A DNA stretch of 64,000 nt from Opisthocomus hoazin (GCF_030867145.1 NC_134421.1:31193979-31257978); one strand, 5' to 3'. Counted from the stretch's first letter, positions 1 to 19,888 are shown. Made by a program: numbers and translations. Notes: a model not told the origin generated them from the sequence alone.

Positions 1-3000
1 AATTATTTGGTGGGTCTCTTCTGCAAGTTACTTTTATTCTGTAAGAAATATAGTCGCTAACTTGACACAGGTTTCCAGGATCACCTCACCAATGTTGTAT
101 ATAAGCATTTGTGTCACCGTGTTGTTCACTATTTTCTTTATTTTCTTGTCCATATATCCACTTATATTTCTTTTTTTTTTTTTTTTTTTTTGCCACAGCA
201 CTGTTCTGAGCACTTCAGTTGTATTGCTTGTCCTCTTCTAATTCCCAAACACTACAGAGTCATTTCTATCCAGCATCCAATTTCCCACCAAGGGGGTCCA
301 GCCAGCACTTCTCCTTCCTAGATGTGCAGTTTTGCATTGCCTTGTGTAAATCCTTCCTGTTTGGGTGACCTGAGCTGAGCAAGTGCCCCAGCTCACTCCG
401 CCTGACTGTCATATCATAGCCTACCACATTTGCAACGTGGGCATCTTCAACACATTGTCTTTGCAGTTTTATTGTAATTGGTTTCAGGTGCTGAACAAAA
501 ACACTGCCTTGGTCCTATACTGAGTAGGAAATCTGGCAGTGCATTTCATAACTGTTCCTCCTTGTTAATCAGCGAGGCCTTAACCCACTGGCTGTGTCCT
601 GTATTATGTAGTGGGCATTTTTTGTTGATGTTGGTGGGGTTTGTTAGAAATAACACCCAGCTAGCCTCTTACAACAAGTATGGGTTAGAAGTCTGTTGTG
701 TGTCCACAATTGCCTTATACCAGCGCAACTTGGAAGAGTGAGATATGTTAAACCATGCCAGTTTGTTCTTATAAAGCATTGGTATCAGTGATTAAATGTA
801 CACCTTCTTGATCTCTGAACTGCACATCAAGCTTCTCCAGAGTTTCACCTAGGACGGAAATCAGCCAGCCAGTCTGCAGGTTTCAGCCAGTGAGCTCCTA
901 CTTGTCCTGTTCAATTAACACATAGCCATCTTGCTTTAAATTGTCTGTAATTCCCTTGGTACTTAAGAAGCTACTGAAAAATCATTGCCTTCTCAGTCAG
1001 CTCTTTTGGACCACTTGGGATGCACAAGATGCACTCTGCTCCTGTTGTAGGAGCCAGCATCCTGCATCTTCCAAAAGCAGAGAAAAAGCACCTCACTGCA
1101 TGTTTCAGCCCTTTTTTGTCTCATTTGCAACATTTTGAAACATTTTGAAACATTCTTCTATCTCCAGATGTTGGAGGTCCTCATTCATTTTCAGTTCTTG
1201 TTTTGAACACCTCTACATTTAGTAATTTTCCTTAAACAAATGGTTGATTCCCACAGTAAGAAGATGCATCTATCCTGCTCTGGCCGTGAGATGTACTAGA
1301 GCTACCAAGACAGGCCGTCCTTCTCTGAGTTTCTGGAAAATCCTAGCCCATCACTCACGCAGCTATGAAGGGATGGGACTGACACCGTATTGTTTTGGGG
1401 TGGGCGCAGCTGTGATGCTCTGCACAGCAAGCTGTGTAAGGTCCCCCCTACCCTGTAATCTATCAGTTGTGCTAATGGAGCCCAGCACCCCGCGCCTGCC
1501 CACTCACTCCAGTTCTCACTTTTCTTTGGAAGCTGCAACAGCAACTTTGTGCCTTACAAATGTGAGTTTATTTGAGAGATTTCCAAAGCACCCTGCAGCT
1601 TTTCCAACCTGCTCAGACTTGGAGTCTCCTTGTATGACAGCCTTTTGAAATGGCCACGAATATGTTCTCTCGCTACCCATTCATGTATTAAATAGTCATC
1701 TCAATGATGAAAAGCTTGCCGGGGTCTCTCTTAATGAACAAGTGTCAGATGTTTAGCACCAGTAGACTTTACTGCTCAAAGGCGCGAGCTTCTTGGAGCT
1801 CCTCTCAGCCACTTCCAGTTCTGTCTGACTGAAAGCAATGGGGAGGGGGGCGAGGGAAAGGAAGAGGCTGTTCCTGTCAATGGGATTCCAGCTGGTTTGT
1901 GTATAAAATCTTTCCAGGACACCCAAAATGCTTCATTCACCATTTGGACATCATATTCTAAATAAAACCAATTATTTGGTTGACATCTACAACCCTGCTG
2001 AGGTATGTGATAATGGTGCCCCTTGTCTGCTAAGACAAACACACGCTTTCTCCCCGCAGCGTGCAGCCAAGCGGCCCTCGCCAGCCTCGGCAGCAGAAGA
2101 ATGCACCCCTATTCCCCAACGCTTTCTCTCTCCGCCTGCCCGTCCTGGCGAGCCAAGCCCGTGAGAATACCCTGGCATAACTTCCTGGCAAGAACCATAA
2201 TTTTTACGTTGCTTTTGGGTAAACTTCAATGACTCATCTTGTATTCTTGCTCATCTATGGCTGGCTTTTTTTTTTTTCTTCTTCTTCTAATGTTCTGATC
2301 TGCCAAGCTGCGAGCAGTTTGCTTAACAATGTGCAGTGCTTGGAGAACAGATGGGCTCTTTTCTTCCTCCCGGTGGCATGCAAAAATGAAATTTTATCCA
2401 TCAAAATTAAGTCTGTGACATTTTATTCGAAATGGTTGTTTTAACAGCTACTTTGCCACCCACCAGCTCCGTTGTATTTCCTTCCGCATGGGACAGGGCT
2501 TTACAACAAACCCAACGTTCAGCAGCCAGCAGTCTGCGTTGCAGCTGTACCTCGCACAAGAGCATCTCAAATTGCCCTCCTGTACAAACAGATACTTAAA
2601 GAATGCTCCTGCCCTTGAAAATTCACGGTTTAGGCAAGGAAAATTGTTGGTCAAGCTTAGTAGCAGCTCTGGTAATGGATACCCAGGTCCTCAAGCTCAC
2701 TGTAGAGCTGACTACACAGTCTGACTCCCCTTTGTCAGGGCTAATGCAAACTCAGTACTATTCAACCTATGAACTCAACTTAAACCCAGACAAAACTATC
2801 AGGGGAAATAACAGTTTGCTTTTCCATATGCCATTTCATGAACATCTGCCCAAAAAGATGAGGAGCAGGAGAAGGAATACTTCACACTCTGCTGATCCAC
2901 ATGTCCAGAGACCACCTTTCCAGAGGGTGGACTGCTGTAATTTTTTTCACCGCAACTTTGCTTGCTACCACCAGGAAATAAACAGACCACCACTCAAATG

Positions 3001-6000
3001 CACACCTACACAAAATACCAGCGGGAACCGCTAAAATCAGATCTAGCCTAGGACATCGTGACTACTCAGAAAGTTAGTTCTGGAACTTCTGTGGTGATTG
3101 CATTCCATACACTCAGTTCAAAACGCTCTGGATGCCTTTATTGCCATCTGTGCAAGAAGAAAGGATTCGCTCTTTGGTTGCTTGAAAAATTTCCCTGTAG
3201 GTAAAAGAAAATGGATGCAACAGCTTTGACATTGGTATAGAGATCTGGTGGAATTCAGCTTCTTGAAGCTGTTGATGACTGGCACAATGCTTGCCTGGAG
3301 CAAGATCAGCACATGGACATCCTAGGCTTTTGCAAGCTTTAAAGACAGAATAAAGCAGAATATTCACAAAGGCTAATTAAGCGACAGTAGCTGCTCTTCA
3401 CAGGTCAGCCTGCATGCAGCAGAGGGAGGGAAGCTCCCCTGGGAGTGACTCAGAGAACCTCCCTGCATTCAACTCCTGTTCTGAATCCTGGGAGAGCCTC
3501 TGCTCCCATCACAGATGTCCCCCTCCACCACGTTACACCGCTTGCCTTTCCAGCTGGATCTCCTGGGCTCCTCTGCTGCCACTGGGGATCCGGGCCAGGG
3601 GAAATTGCTGTAAAATCTATTGCGGGTGGAAGGATAAGCGTGTTGTAAATTACTTCACAGATTCAGATAGGATTTGATCTTTGCAATTATGAAACACAGC
3701 TTGCTAAATTTGGGGTTTTGAAACTTGCTGATAATATTTTAAAGTGAAAAACAACAACCATATGGGATTTAGCAAGTCACAAGTCAGGTTATGATGAGCC
3801 TTTTGGTTTGTCAGTTCCCAGCTGCTACTTTGATAAATCACCGGGGGATTTCCTCACTGGCTGGGCTGCTGGCTATTCCAGGGTGAATACAGCGCACAAG
3901 AAGTTTTGTATTAGATTTTATGGGCTGTAGCCTTCAGCGTGCCAAGCCCCCTCTGAGCCGCATGAATGTGAACCAAGGACAAACTGACTCTGCCGAATCC
4001 CTGTGTTCACGGGGAGAGAGCTCCCTGCGGGCACAAAACTGGTGGAGACACTGTTCCAGCTCCAGATTTCAGACATGCATCCTCTGGCACAGAGAGGCAG
4101 GAGGAAAGGAGATATGTGGGAATCGGGCTGCCCTGTGCCCCATCCTCTGCCTGCTGGTTTCCTCTGAGCCTGAGTTATGGGCTGCAGCAGAAGCTACGTG
4201 CTCGTAGCTGCTCTTACAGCTCCCAGGGCCAGCTGACCTTCACCTGCAGCTACACATAAGCACATTTACCTATATGTACATCCAACCAAGACAAGAACTG
4301 AAATCTTAGGTGCTTTCTGGTACAGAAAGCGCAAGGGTGTTTCAGGGTGAGCCAGCCGATTGCTATGGGCCCTTCGCCCAAGGGAGCCGTATCGGACTTT
4401 GCCCCTCGGAATGCCCGGTGCTGTCGACAGCAGTGAGCTTGCCCACACAGCCCAGCCGGACTCGGAGCAGGGAGCAGCCATGCAGTCAGCCGCACGGAGC
4501 TCTGTTATCTCGAAATTAATTTCTCTGTGGTTCTGCTGACACCTTCTGATTATGCTGTTCTCCCAGTAAAATAAAGGGTGTGCTGAAATCAATTTCCCAC
4601 CCCCTACTCCACTGCAGATAGAAGACAAAAGTTATATTGCTAATTAAAATGTTCTTATCTGCTGGAAAGCAGTTTGTAGGATTGATTTGAATAAAACTGA
4701 TGATGCAGCCTACTCAGATCAGTAGGAAATGACCTCTCTATTATAAAGTCCCAGAATAACATAGCAAAGCAATCTTGATTTCCTAAAATCTATCAAACGA
4801 AGAACTTCAGTTAGTTACAGCATATAATATGGATATTCCTGAAATGTCCTCTGCTTAATGAACAGCTGAAATTGGCTGACCTCGTGGAAATAAGAGAGAA
4901 TTAGTACCAGCTGCAAAATGCATTCACTGGATAGTGAAACTGGCAGTTGGTATTATGCCTGCTATAAATATTTTTAATTAAAAATTGTTTTCTGTCTCTT
5001 CAATTGGTATAATAGCGATGATGCTTACTGAGAGTTACTGAAGATGTAATAGGATTCCCCTTCATGTATAGCACAGCTATTTCTTCTGCCGTAATTTTGC
5101 TATAGTGGAAATCTGCATAATAATGCCTGGATTCTAGTACAAGAGAAAAATAGACTGAGGGAGTGCTTTATCTGTGTGTTTCAGAATAACGCACAGGAGC
5201 ATTGTTGCAAATTTCTACAGAAAAACCACGCTCAAACTCTGTTTGCTCAGGTACGACTTTTAACAACCTTTTTAGGGAAATTTCAGCTTCGTTCCACAGC
5301 CCCGCGGCACCATACACCTTTGAGAAAGGGCTTGGTCTTTGCAGGTTTCCAGGGAGCAGCACAGCAGATCCCCTTCTGCTCCGCGGTACAAGGGAACCTG
5401 CCCCTTTCCCCGTGCCTCCCCAGGCACCCACTACAGAGGGTGCAGGAGCGGTGCCAGCGGAGGGGACCCTGGGTGCTGCCCCAGCCCCGGGGCAGACCCG
5501 TGCCTCTGGGTGACGAGAGACACCCCTTCCCTTGGGGAGGCAAGAGCCGTCAGACCAGCTCTGCCCTGGCTGGCACAGCCTGTGTTAGGCGTTACCTAAA
5601 CAGGACGGATACTGCGACAGCTGGAGAAACCGCCATTAGCTGTCCCTGCCGAGCCTTTGGGAATGTGTGACTGCTCTCCGCGTTGTGTGGGAGACTTTCT
5701 CAGGCAGACAGGAGCGATCGCTTTCTAATCCCCGCTTGACTCTCTTCCCCTCTGAGGCTTTGGACCAATACTCTGATTTTGGCATTTCCTCCTACCACCT
5801 TCCTCAGGCCGCTGCCTTCCTCCTCCCCAGCTTCCGATACATCCACCCCTGACCGGCACTCACCTTCACCCTCCCATTTTTGTTCTCACGTGCGTCTCGG
5901 ACGTCCTGGAGAAGCTTGCCATGGTGTGGTGGTTGTTTTCCGACAACTCCCAGACGCTCAAGTCAAGACAAAAGCCTCATTCGGTCAGTCACTGCATGAA

Positions 6001-9000
6001 TACACAATTAGGCACATCCACTGCTCCAAAGACCTTTTGACCTAAACCTGCTGCTTTGATTTCATAATGACACTATTCCTGCCCCAATTTGGCTCTTGTC
6101 CCTTTCCTGTCCCCAGATCAACAGCAATTTTATTTCAAGCAAGCCTTTCCCCAGACAAAGATATTGTCTTTGTTACCCATTGGTTCTCCCTCCTTATCCT
6201 GGGCTCTTCCTTCTGCCACAAATTATCTTTGCTTTGCTTTTCCAGCTAGCCATTTCAGATGTTTTTATGGTTTGCAGTCCTCTCACTGTCCACCTCCTTG
6301 TTCCTCTTAGGATTCAGCATGTGCTGTCCTCTGCTCTCTTTCAAAGGGAAGCCCTTGCTCTCACAAACTCAGCTATCCCTTAGCTAAGTTGAATTTATGA
6401 CCGCCACTGTCCCCTCTTCTTTATCTTTTCATGCCTAACTTCACAAGTGTCTTCATGGTAGCTATGTCTGAAAGCTTTGCTATTGGGTGAGGGATATTCC
6501 TCTCTATTTCTTGCAGAATCTTCTTCCTGTCTTTGCAGTCTCAGAATGTGAACAGGTATCTGACTGTGTGGGTGCTTGTTTTTTTCCTAGATTTTAACCC
6601 CACTAACAGTGAAGGTGAGTTGTTATTCGTCTACCGTGTCCTTGTGGTAAGGTGTACATTTGTTATCTGGTGAAAAGATAGCTCAAAAGGACGGGGATTA
6701 GCATGTGGTCCTGTGACGATATGGTAAGTCTCACTTGATGAACACTGCCCCCCCGGGCATTTCCCCAGCTCTCCACAGAGAAGGCAGCAGCAGCAGCACT
6801 GTGGTGTGGTTCTTGCCTGATTGGGATTGCCATGGGTGCTGTCACCTTCACCTATCTGCACCTCGGCAGATCACTGGATTCGACAGCAAAGGCAAGAACA
6901 AAACGAAACCAGAGAAGTGACTTACACCACTGCCCGGAGAGAGAAAGGGAGAGGGAGGGGGGAAAGAGAAATAAAGACCACAATCCTGTCCGGCTGAGGG
7001 CACGGAGGTCATGTCAGCCAGATGGGGAATGAATGAAAACGGACTTTTCTGGAGATGGCTGGGCAAGGGGAGGGTTCTTTTTGATTATTTTAATCCTGCC
7101 AGGATACCTCCCAGTATCGGGTCACTCAAAGACATCATTTTGTGCCAATAATGAAAGAACTCTCTATTAACAGAAAAAGGACAACACATTTGTGATTATT
7201 TTCTCTCCATCCAGTCCAATTAAAAGGTATTGGTGGTCAGTCTGAGCTATATTTGAATCACTTGAGATGTTTCGCATCAAAGAGCTGATAATTTACAAGC
7301 CAGTCACACCAAGAGAAGCTCTCGCTTGCTCATATGCCTGTTTCCTGCCCTGCTGTAAACGAAAAGAATAAAGAACACCCTAAGCCAAGATAAATTTGAA
7401 ATACAATTCTCCAGTTATTTGAATCAAAAGGCAGTATTGATTATTTAATTACGTAGAAATGATCCAGATGCTAAGCATTTACTACAGATTAATGACTGTC
7501 CCAGAGCAGTTAATGGCCTTTCTCGCTGCCATCAACACAAGCTTATTAATCCCTGGAAAATGGCTTGCATAACAATCATAACCTGCTGTTAAAAGTTTAT
7601 AAATAGATAAAAGTGTCACATGGATTTATGAGTGCTGAGGCTGAATGGGATCTGTGTGGCGTTTCCAGTGAATGAATGCCATGTGCATGAGCTCATCTGA
7701 TTGCTTGAATTATCACAAAATCCCAAGTTGCTCTTTTGGATCGGAAAATGGCATGCAAGAGAGTGCCAAGTGGCTGGAGTCCTATCTACTGACTGGGAAA
7801 TAATTACTTTGCTGCATAACAAAGAGGCACCTTCCTTCTAACAGCAGTGCTCTGCCCTTTTTATCATATAGCCTGAAATGCATGTAAGGGAGGCTGTGTG
7901 GCTGTGCCTTTGCTTTGTTTCTAAGAGGAAAAAAATGCTTGCACGTACACACACACAGAGCTCTGATCCAGGTCCGCCCAAAGCCCAGCGATGGGTTTAG
8001 CAGGCGTAGGGCTCAGCTGGGATCTGTATTGTTCAGGCAAAGGTCTTCAAAGGAGGCCTTCACACCTGGGTCTCTCCATCCCACACTGGGCTGTTACAGC
8101 AATGAACACGGGACGTGCTGCCAGCGAAAGCTGCTTTCAGAAAGCACGCTGCCCCTCAGTTCTGGCAGAGCCGGGAGGGCGTGCAGACCCCAGGAGCCGG
8201 GGCAGCAGGGAATTGCAGCGGTGCTGTGTCCCACCGGCCGTGGGGCAGCTGTTCCCCACCGCCACGGTGGCTTTCACACTGCCCCTTCTACCTGGGTGCT
8301 CAGCTGCCAAGCCAGGGTGCGGGGGGCCACAGCATCCCCGTCACGGCACAGCCCAGCTGGACTCACCCCAGCACCAGTCTTCAGCCCCCCGTCCCCTCGG
8401 CAGCCACTGTCCCCCCAGCTAGCTGTCGTCACCCTCCCAACCCTGCCAGATGAGCGGTGGCTGGTTATTGCATTTGAGCGGTGACTAATAAAAATGACAT
8501 AAACACGCAGCTGTCTGGAGCCTGAGAAGGCTGCCCAGAGGATTGGAGCTGGTCTGTGGGAGCATCCTGTCCCTTCCAGGAATTAGGGAAGTGGCTTCCC
8601 CGTATCCGACCAGACCACAGATCCTGAGGTAGGAGGAAAGATGCGAAATTACTGCCTCCTTCAAAGAATCAGACAGGAGGGGACGTGAGGGACCTTCCGG
8701 AATCACAGCTTCCAAGCCTGTTAGCGCAACTGCCTCTATTTTACATTATTTATAGCAGACCTGTCTGAACTGGGCACAGACACGCTTCAGCACAATGCTG
8801 CACCAGAGAGGGTTGTCCATCCCTTGGATTGGAGAAGTCAGGTGCCATGAGGCCCCAGCCCCTTGCACCCTTACTGCCTCGCCCACCGCCTTGGTCATGC
8901 CACCTCCCGCGCTGTGCCTCTCCCTTTGGCTCTTGGCTCTCCCTCACTGCAGCCTGTTCTTTCTCTGCGAGTTCTTGCTACTCCACAGCCTGCAGCCTCT

Positions 9001-10179
9001 CTACCTCTCCCCTCTCGTCCTGGTCAGGAAGCCGATTCCTACTGCCCAGCGCTGCCGGAACTCCCCTTCCACAGCCCCCTCCCGTGATTTTTTGGCGGGT
9101 TGCATCTTACTCGTCGGAGGAGACAGGCTATAAACAAGTGCTGAACTAAACTAATTATCCTCCCTCAAACACTTCCCGAATCAGCTTTGCCGTGCCTCCA
9201 CAACACTCGGCACGTTCCTAGGGGAGACAGGCACCGTGCACTTCAGGGGCTGCCTCCCCGAGCAGAACCCCCAGCCCTGCCCTCGCCCCACCGGGACCCC
9301 CGTCCCACGCCAGCAGGCTGCGCAGGGCAGGCGGATGCCGGTCCGGTGAGGAGCCCCGCTGGCTGCCGTGCCCCGGAGCTGGGAGAAGCGAGGTTGCGTC
9401 CCCGTGCTCGCTCCGGGGCACTGCAGCTCTCCGCCAGCGGCACACGGCGTCCGCAGCAAGGACCTGGGCAGAGAGAAATTAAAATAAATGGCTAAAACCA
9501 CGCACTGACTCGATGGCAAACCTGCAGGAGGAAGGGATCCCAGTGTCCTGTTCGCTGTAGGAGAAGGAGCAGGCTAGGAAAGACAGTAGTTATGTTTAAA
9601 GAAAAGTTTCTGGGGGTCAAAACTGATTTTTGAATTAATATTTTATTTGTGTGTAGATCAAATGGTAGTGACACCTTTCTCATCACGACGGTAATTAAAC
9701 ACCCCAGAGCACAGGCTTTTATGAACAGGTCTGATGAACACCCACCAAGGACAACACTGTCCTCCCTCAGAGATGCAGGTTTTCATGCTCCTAAAGGTCT
9801 CTTGCCGTTCTTCACTCCACTGGCTTTTAATGGTCCCCACAAAAGAGAGTGACAGAGGCACATTCTTGCTTTTTTACTGAAGAAAATGCCCAGTTACAGG
9901 CACAGGAAGGGGGAGCGAGGAGGATTCAGAGCATCCCCCAGAGAACCTTAAATGACATTATTCAGCCGAATAACCAGGTCTCAGCAGGAACACGCTTCCT
10001 TTAGTTATGAGCACTGCAGCACTTCAAATATTTATCAGTGTACTTCAGCGCACATTTGATGATGCCGGTTGTCTTTTTTCCTTTGTGTTGCATAACACCG
10101 CTAGAAAATTCGAAGGTGAAGAGCATGGGTAGAAAAGACGTTTCAGGTGGCAGAGGAAGGAAGAAGATGCTCAGTGAAC
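1..10179. other. Intergenic region upstream of KRR1, no gene recognised
   Basis: No coding region, RNA gene or clear transposon could be recognised. Open frames occur in the GC-rich parts (about 5.2-5.7, 7.9-8.5 and 8.8-9.1 kb), but they overlap in several frames on both strands and show no known domain, so they are taken as chance. There is a T-run at about 171-191. AT-balanced, CpG-poor stretches with many TAAT cores (about 4.6-5.1 and 7.1-7.6 kb) could be conserved non-coding DNA, which only alignment could show. Confidence 0.6.
9185..9480. promoter_or_regulatory. Small CpG-rich patch about 1.2 kb upstream of KRR1
   Basis: This stretch is rich in G+C and in intact CpG dinucleotides, unlike the AT-richer DNA on both sides. 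It is separated from the KRR1 CpG island by about 700 bp of ordinary DNA. It could be an alternative KRR1 promoter, an enhancer or the promoter of an unannotated non-coding RNA. No core promoter motif was identified, so the regulatory call rests on base composition only. Confidence 0.35.
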
Positions 10180-10652
10180 GCCTCTCGCCTCAGCCGCGGC
10201 GTTACTGCCCTTAGCGCCTGTCGAGGCCCGTAACCGGCGCAGAGCGCAGCAGGGCCCGCGGAGCCCCCCGGGGGAAGCGGGGGAGGTCTCCAGCCGCACG
10301 GCCGCCCGCCAGACCCCGCGGCCTTGAGAAGGCACGGCAGCCCCGCCGGAGGGCTGCCCCCGGAGCTCTCCGCGCCCGCCGGCAGCAAGAGGGCGTTCCT
10401 CTCCGCCGCGGGGCCTGCTCCGCCGGCCGAGGGGGAGGCCCTGGGGCGGGCGGCGGAGCAGAGCCCCGCGCCTGCCTGCGCCGGCCCTCTTCTCACCTCC
10501 GTGCTCCCGGGAAGGACAGCCCGATGGGAGAGCGCACACTGTTAAGCCGCTCCCCTCCGGCTCCCCGCCCGCTCCCCTCAGGCTCCCGCCCGCCGGGACT
10601 ACCGCTCCCGGCCTGCACCGCGCGGCGCTTCCGGCGGCGCGCGCGGGCGGAC

Positions 10653-16004
<5,352 letters not shown>

Positions 16005-16486
16005 TTCACCACCTGAGATGTTCACCTTTCTTTCGTGTTAGTGAACATTTTCACGCTTGGAAGATTTGAGACTTCTTGCTGTCAGTATAATCTGGACAAG
16101 AGAAGATGGGTAGAAAGATAATTCTCTTTGCATAAGTACACTTTAATTAGTGGACCTGAAGTAGCTGTGCAAAATTACTGAGGTTGGTGAAGAGAATCTG
16201 CACTGCTGTGTTGTTTGAGAAAGTAAGAGAGTGTGCGTGGATAATATCCATCTGCCTAAAGGGAAGGTTTCATAATAGAAACATTTAGGAGTTTGATGCA
16301 AGATATTAAACATTAGCGTCAGAGAACTTGGTGGGAGTTTAAGGTAGTTCTTGTGTGAAAGACTACCAGGCTAAATGCAGCCTCAGTTTTGGTGATAACT
16401 TTTGCAAAACAGTCAAGATTTATTATTGTATTATGCTTTTTGTTTCTGTAAAAGCTGATTGTTTTTGCGTGTCTTGTCTTGGTGTT

Positions 16487-16492
16487 AATAAA
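16487..16492 (+). terminator. Probable KRR1 polyadenylation signal AATAAA
   Basis: A canonical AATAAA lies about 480 bp after the KRR1 stop codon, in a T-rich 3' flank. It is the first canonical hexamer on this strand downstream of the stop that I noticed, and it gives a 3' UTR of ordinary length. Confidence 0.65.
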
Positions 16493-16509
16493 CTATTTTA
16501 ATACATTGT

Positions 16510-19500
16510 TCTTAAATCCTTTCATTAGTCATCTGCTGCACAACCTACATGTTATTTTCCAGGAAACAAGCTCACAACTTATGTGAGAATTAGGCAAACT
16601 ATAATCTTAACTGAATGCCATTTATAATCTGTGATTTATTAGCATTATACTGGAGGCCGTTAGACAGAGTGTGGTACAAAGCAAGCGTCTTTCCACACAG
16701 AATGTGCTGGAGGAATAGCATAGTGTCTTGTTATCTTTCTTTTAATATTTTCTTTATTTATTTCTTGCTTAGAAGAAAGTATAAGAAATTGTGTTCCTTT
16801 TTTTTCTTTTTTTGAGGCACTTCCCCTTTTTTTTGAAGGAAGTTTAGAGGTTTTTAGTTTCCTGAAAACGCAAATTGTGATGAAATAGAGGTCACCGGAA
16901 GAGCAGATATTGCTTATTTCATACATCTGAGATTAAAGAAGCAAATGTAATGGTTAGGAGGTAGTACAGCTACACCAATATCGTGATTGTATTGGAGTGC
17001 TTTTGCCAGGTTTTGGAGTTTTGATCACCTGCACATGCAGTGGAAATGATTGTACTAGAACATTGCAACTCACTGCTTTTAGGTTGGTGCCCTTGTATTT
17101 GAAACCGGTAAGTGAAAACACTGCCATTTCCTTTTTTACATATGTAAATAAGAATTTAGAATAGATGTGGTTGAGTAGTACGTGCATGTTGAGAAATAGC
17201 TAAGATGCTTGTCCTTTGGGGCAGGGGACAGCACTAGCCTTAGCGTGCCTTTCGGTTGCGTGATCACTTGTTGGCACTTAGTTGTTAAGGAAAAAATGCT
17301 CTCAGTCCTTTTCAGGACTGCATTGTTTGTAGACGGCAGTTTAGTTGTGGAATCAAGGAGGAAAATACAGATATTTTGCTGAGAATATGATGAAGAAGTC
17401 ACAAACACCCATTTCAGAAATTGTAGTGAGCTGATAGGTTTAGAAAAGATTTTTAGAAACGCCAATGGGTGTTTAGCATCTGATGGTGTACAGCAGCGAC
17501 CGAAGTTCAGCACCAGTCAGGTAGTTCAGACTTCTCATGCAGTGAAAGGACTAATTTCAGCAGGAGGCACTGCGACACTTGAGTTTAAACGTCTGTTCTC
17601 ACAGCGTGATCCCACGAATGAGTGCTTCTGCAGTAGCAGGAGCCAGTAAGGAGGAGGCTGACCATAGCCAGGGAAGGAGGGAGAGTCCTTGGTTCTCATC
17701 TAGGCTGGATGAGGCCACTTTCACTGCAGAGGGCTGGCACAGGTGTTCCCCTGTTTGTTGTTTAAAAAGTTAAAAGCAAGTGTAGGGCTGGTTGCTCTAC
17801 ACTGGACTTGCAGGCTGGGATTTCACTTCAGGAACCTGAACTCACTGAAAGCACCCTACAAAAAAGCATTCTCCAGCTGCATCACCCAACTGCCTGGTTG
17901 TCTGAGTTGCAGTGCAGGAAAACATAGCTCAGCTTGGTGGCAGCCTGGTCTTAAATTATGTATACTTCCATGGAAGTGTGCTGTTTTTAATTTAGGACTC
18001 ACAGCTGAGGCATCTGTGTAGCTTTTGCAGAGAAATCCCTATGCGTAGTCAAACGCTGAACAGACTTTAGGAAGTCTTGTCCTTCTGTTGCTAAGGAGTG
18101 AAAAGTCTTTGCATTGTATTGAATCCTTTTCAGTTGTTATGGTTGACAGGTTTCAAGGATTGTTGGCTGGACGTCTAGCTACTTAAACTGGAAAATCAAG
18201 AAAGCCTACTCATATTCCTGTAGGCAAGTGAACCAAAGGATTTGTCTGCTTTAGAGTTCCTATGCGAACGATGACTGGCTGCATGGGCTCGCTGTTGGTG
18301 CTTTTTGCAGCTGTTTTCTGAGACAATGTGGCTATACAGTTCTAACACCTGTGTAAAAAGTAAAGAATAGAAAACAAAGTGGATTTGGAAGGGTAAAAAA
18401 GTTTTTTTGGTATTTTCAGAACAGCTTGAACTATTGCAAATTATCTCCTTAAACTGATTTTAGAGTTTACAGACTTGCAACAAAAGTACCCGAAGGCTGT
18501 ATTGATATGTCAGTGTTTGGCATTTATCTTATGGAACTCATGGGCATATGCCGTAGATGTGGACAGTTCAAAGTGGTTTGATCATCAGGAGTTAAATCTC
18601 TGGATTTTTGGATGTCCTTACAATGAGATGCAGTACTTGTTTAGCTTTGACTTCTTGACTTTCAGGCTTTTTTGTTTGAAGGATACCATGTTGTAAAGTT
18701 TGGACATCTTTTTCCCCTAAGCCCCAGTGATTTACAGGCTTTTTAATGAAGCTTTTTGTATGGTATTTCCTTAGAGCTGCTGAAGTGTATAGTCAAATGG
18801 CAATGCTGTGAATGCTTTGAACTTTAAGGGCTCTGTGTTTGTTCTGTTTACTCTCCTGGAGACCAAGCATAGACTAAACCAAGCAGGGGAGAATTCCTGC
18901 TGAGCTCATTTCTGCTCCCTGGATGCATCAGCATGTGCTCTTTCCTCTCCTGCGCTCCCCTCTGCAGCAGTAGGGTCCAATGGTGATTTTTTTTTCAAAC
19001 ACCATAATCTGCCCAGTTTGGAAGAGAGAATTGCACTTGGCTCTCTCACAAGTAGGCCAGCGTGGGCACTGGGACCCTGGTTACTGGAGCGTGGAAGAGA
19101 AACTGCTCCTGTCTGCAGTCGTGGTGTGTTGGCTATGGAGGCTCTGGTAGCCAACAAACTAAATCTAAAGATGTATCAAGGGCAAAGTTCGGAATTTTGG
19201 CCCCAGCCATATTTGCATTTTGAAAAATGACTTAATCAGGAAATGCTGTGATGCTGAGATGATGCGAGTGCAAGCCGTTAACTACCTGGAAGAGTAACAT
19301 GAGAAACTCCGGGTCCCAGTTCCAGGGTTTTCAGTTAAGATCCCCCCCAGCAGCGGGGTCGGCAGTGGGTACGCAGAAGCGCTGACAGGTACTGCAGGGG
19401 CAGAACCCCAGAATCGAAGCATTGAGGGGAACTTCCCGGCTTCCCTTACAGCAGCGTATGCCTGTGCCCTGCAGAGGTGCACAGTGCAGAGGGGCACGGT

Positions 19501-19880
19501 GCAGAGGCGTCTAAACCCACCCTGAGCAGACACGGATTGCTGCCACCCAGCTGTGAGCTTCTGCAGCTCGGCTCCATCCAGCCTCTGCTGGAGCTACGGT
19601 GGGTGGAGGACATGCCCAGCTGAACACAGCAGCCGTCCCCGCAGCTTTCTGCCTGCTCCAGATGTGCGGGTTCCAGGGGACTCATCCCTTGGCAGCTGTT
19701 GAACCAAAGGCGTAACTATGGGCACAGCATGATGTTACCTGGAGGTTTACGCCATCTTTCCCAGCACTGTGTTTTTCGGCATTGTGTGGGTTGGAGCCGA
19801 ATGTGGAGTTTTTTTGTGCACCAGCAGTTAAGCTTTAGGTTATGTTGCAAATATGCGATTGCCATACATGGGAAGCAGGA
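16510..19880. other. Intergenic region between KRR1 and the GLIPR1-family gene, no gene recognised
   Basis: This space separates the tails of two convergent genes. Only short, domain-free open frames are present on either strand. No CR1 tail, LTR or structured RNA was recognised. The distal part may hold extended 3' UTRs of either gene. Confidence 0.55.
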
Positions 19881-19888
19881 CATAATGA

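Noticed and set aside
5176-5670. Open frame of 164 codons on the + strand with overlapping frames on both strands
   Set aside because: It lies in a GC-rich patch where stops are rare, shows no domain, signal peptide or splice context, and is overlapped by other equally long frames.
7915-8484. Open frame of 189 codons on the + strand
   Set aside because: Biased composition (Pro, Ser, Arg, Gly), no recognisable family, several competing frames in the same GC-rich DNA.
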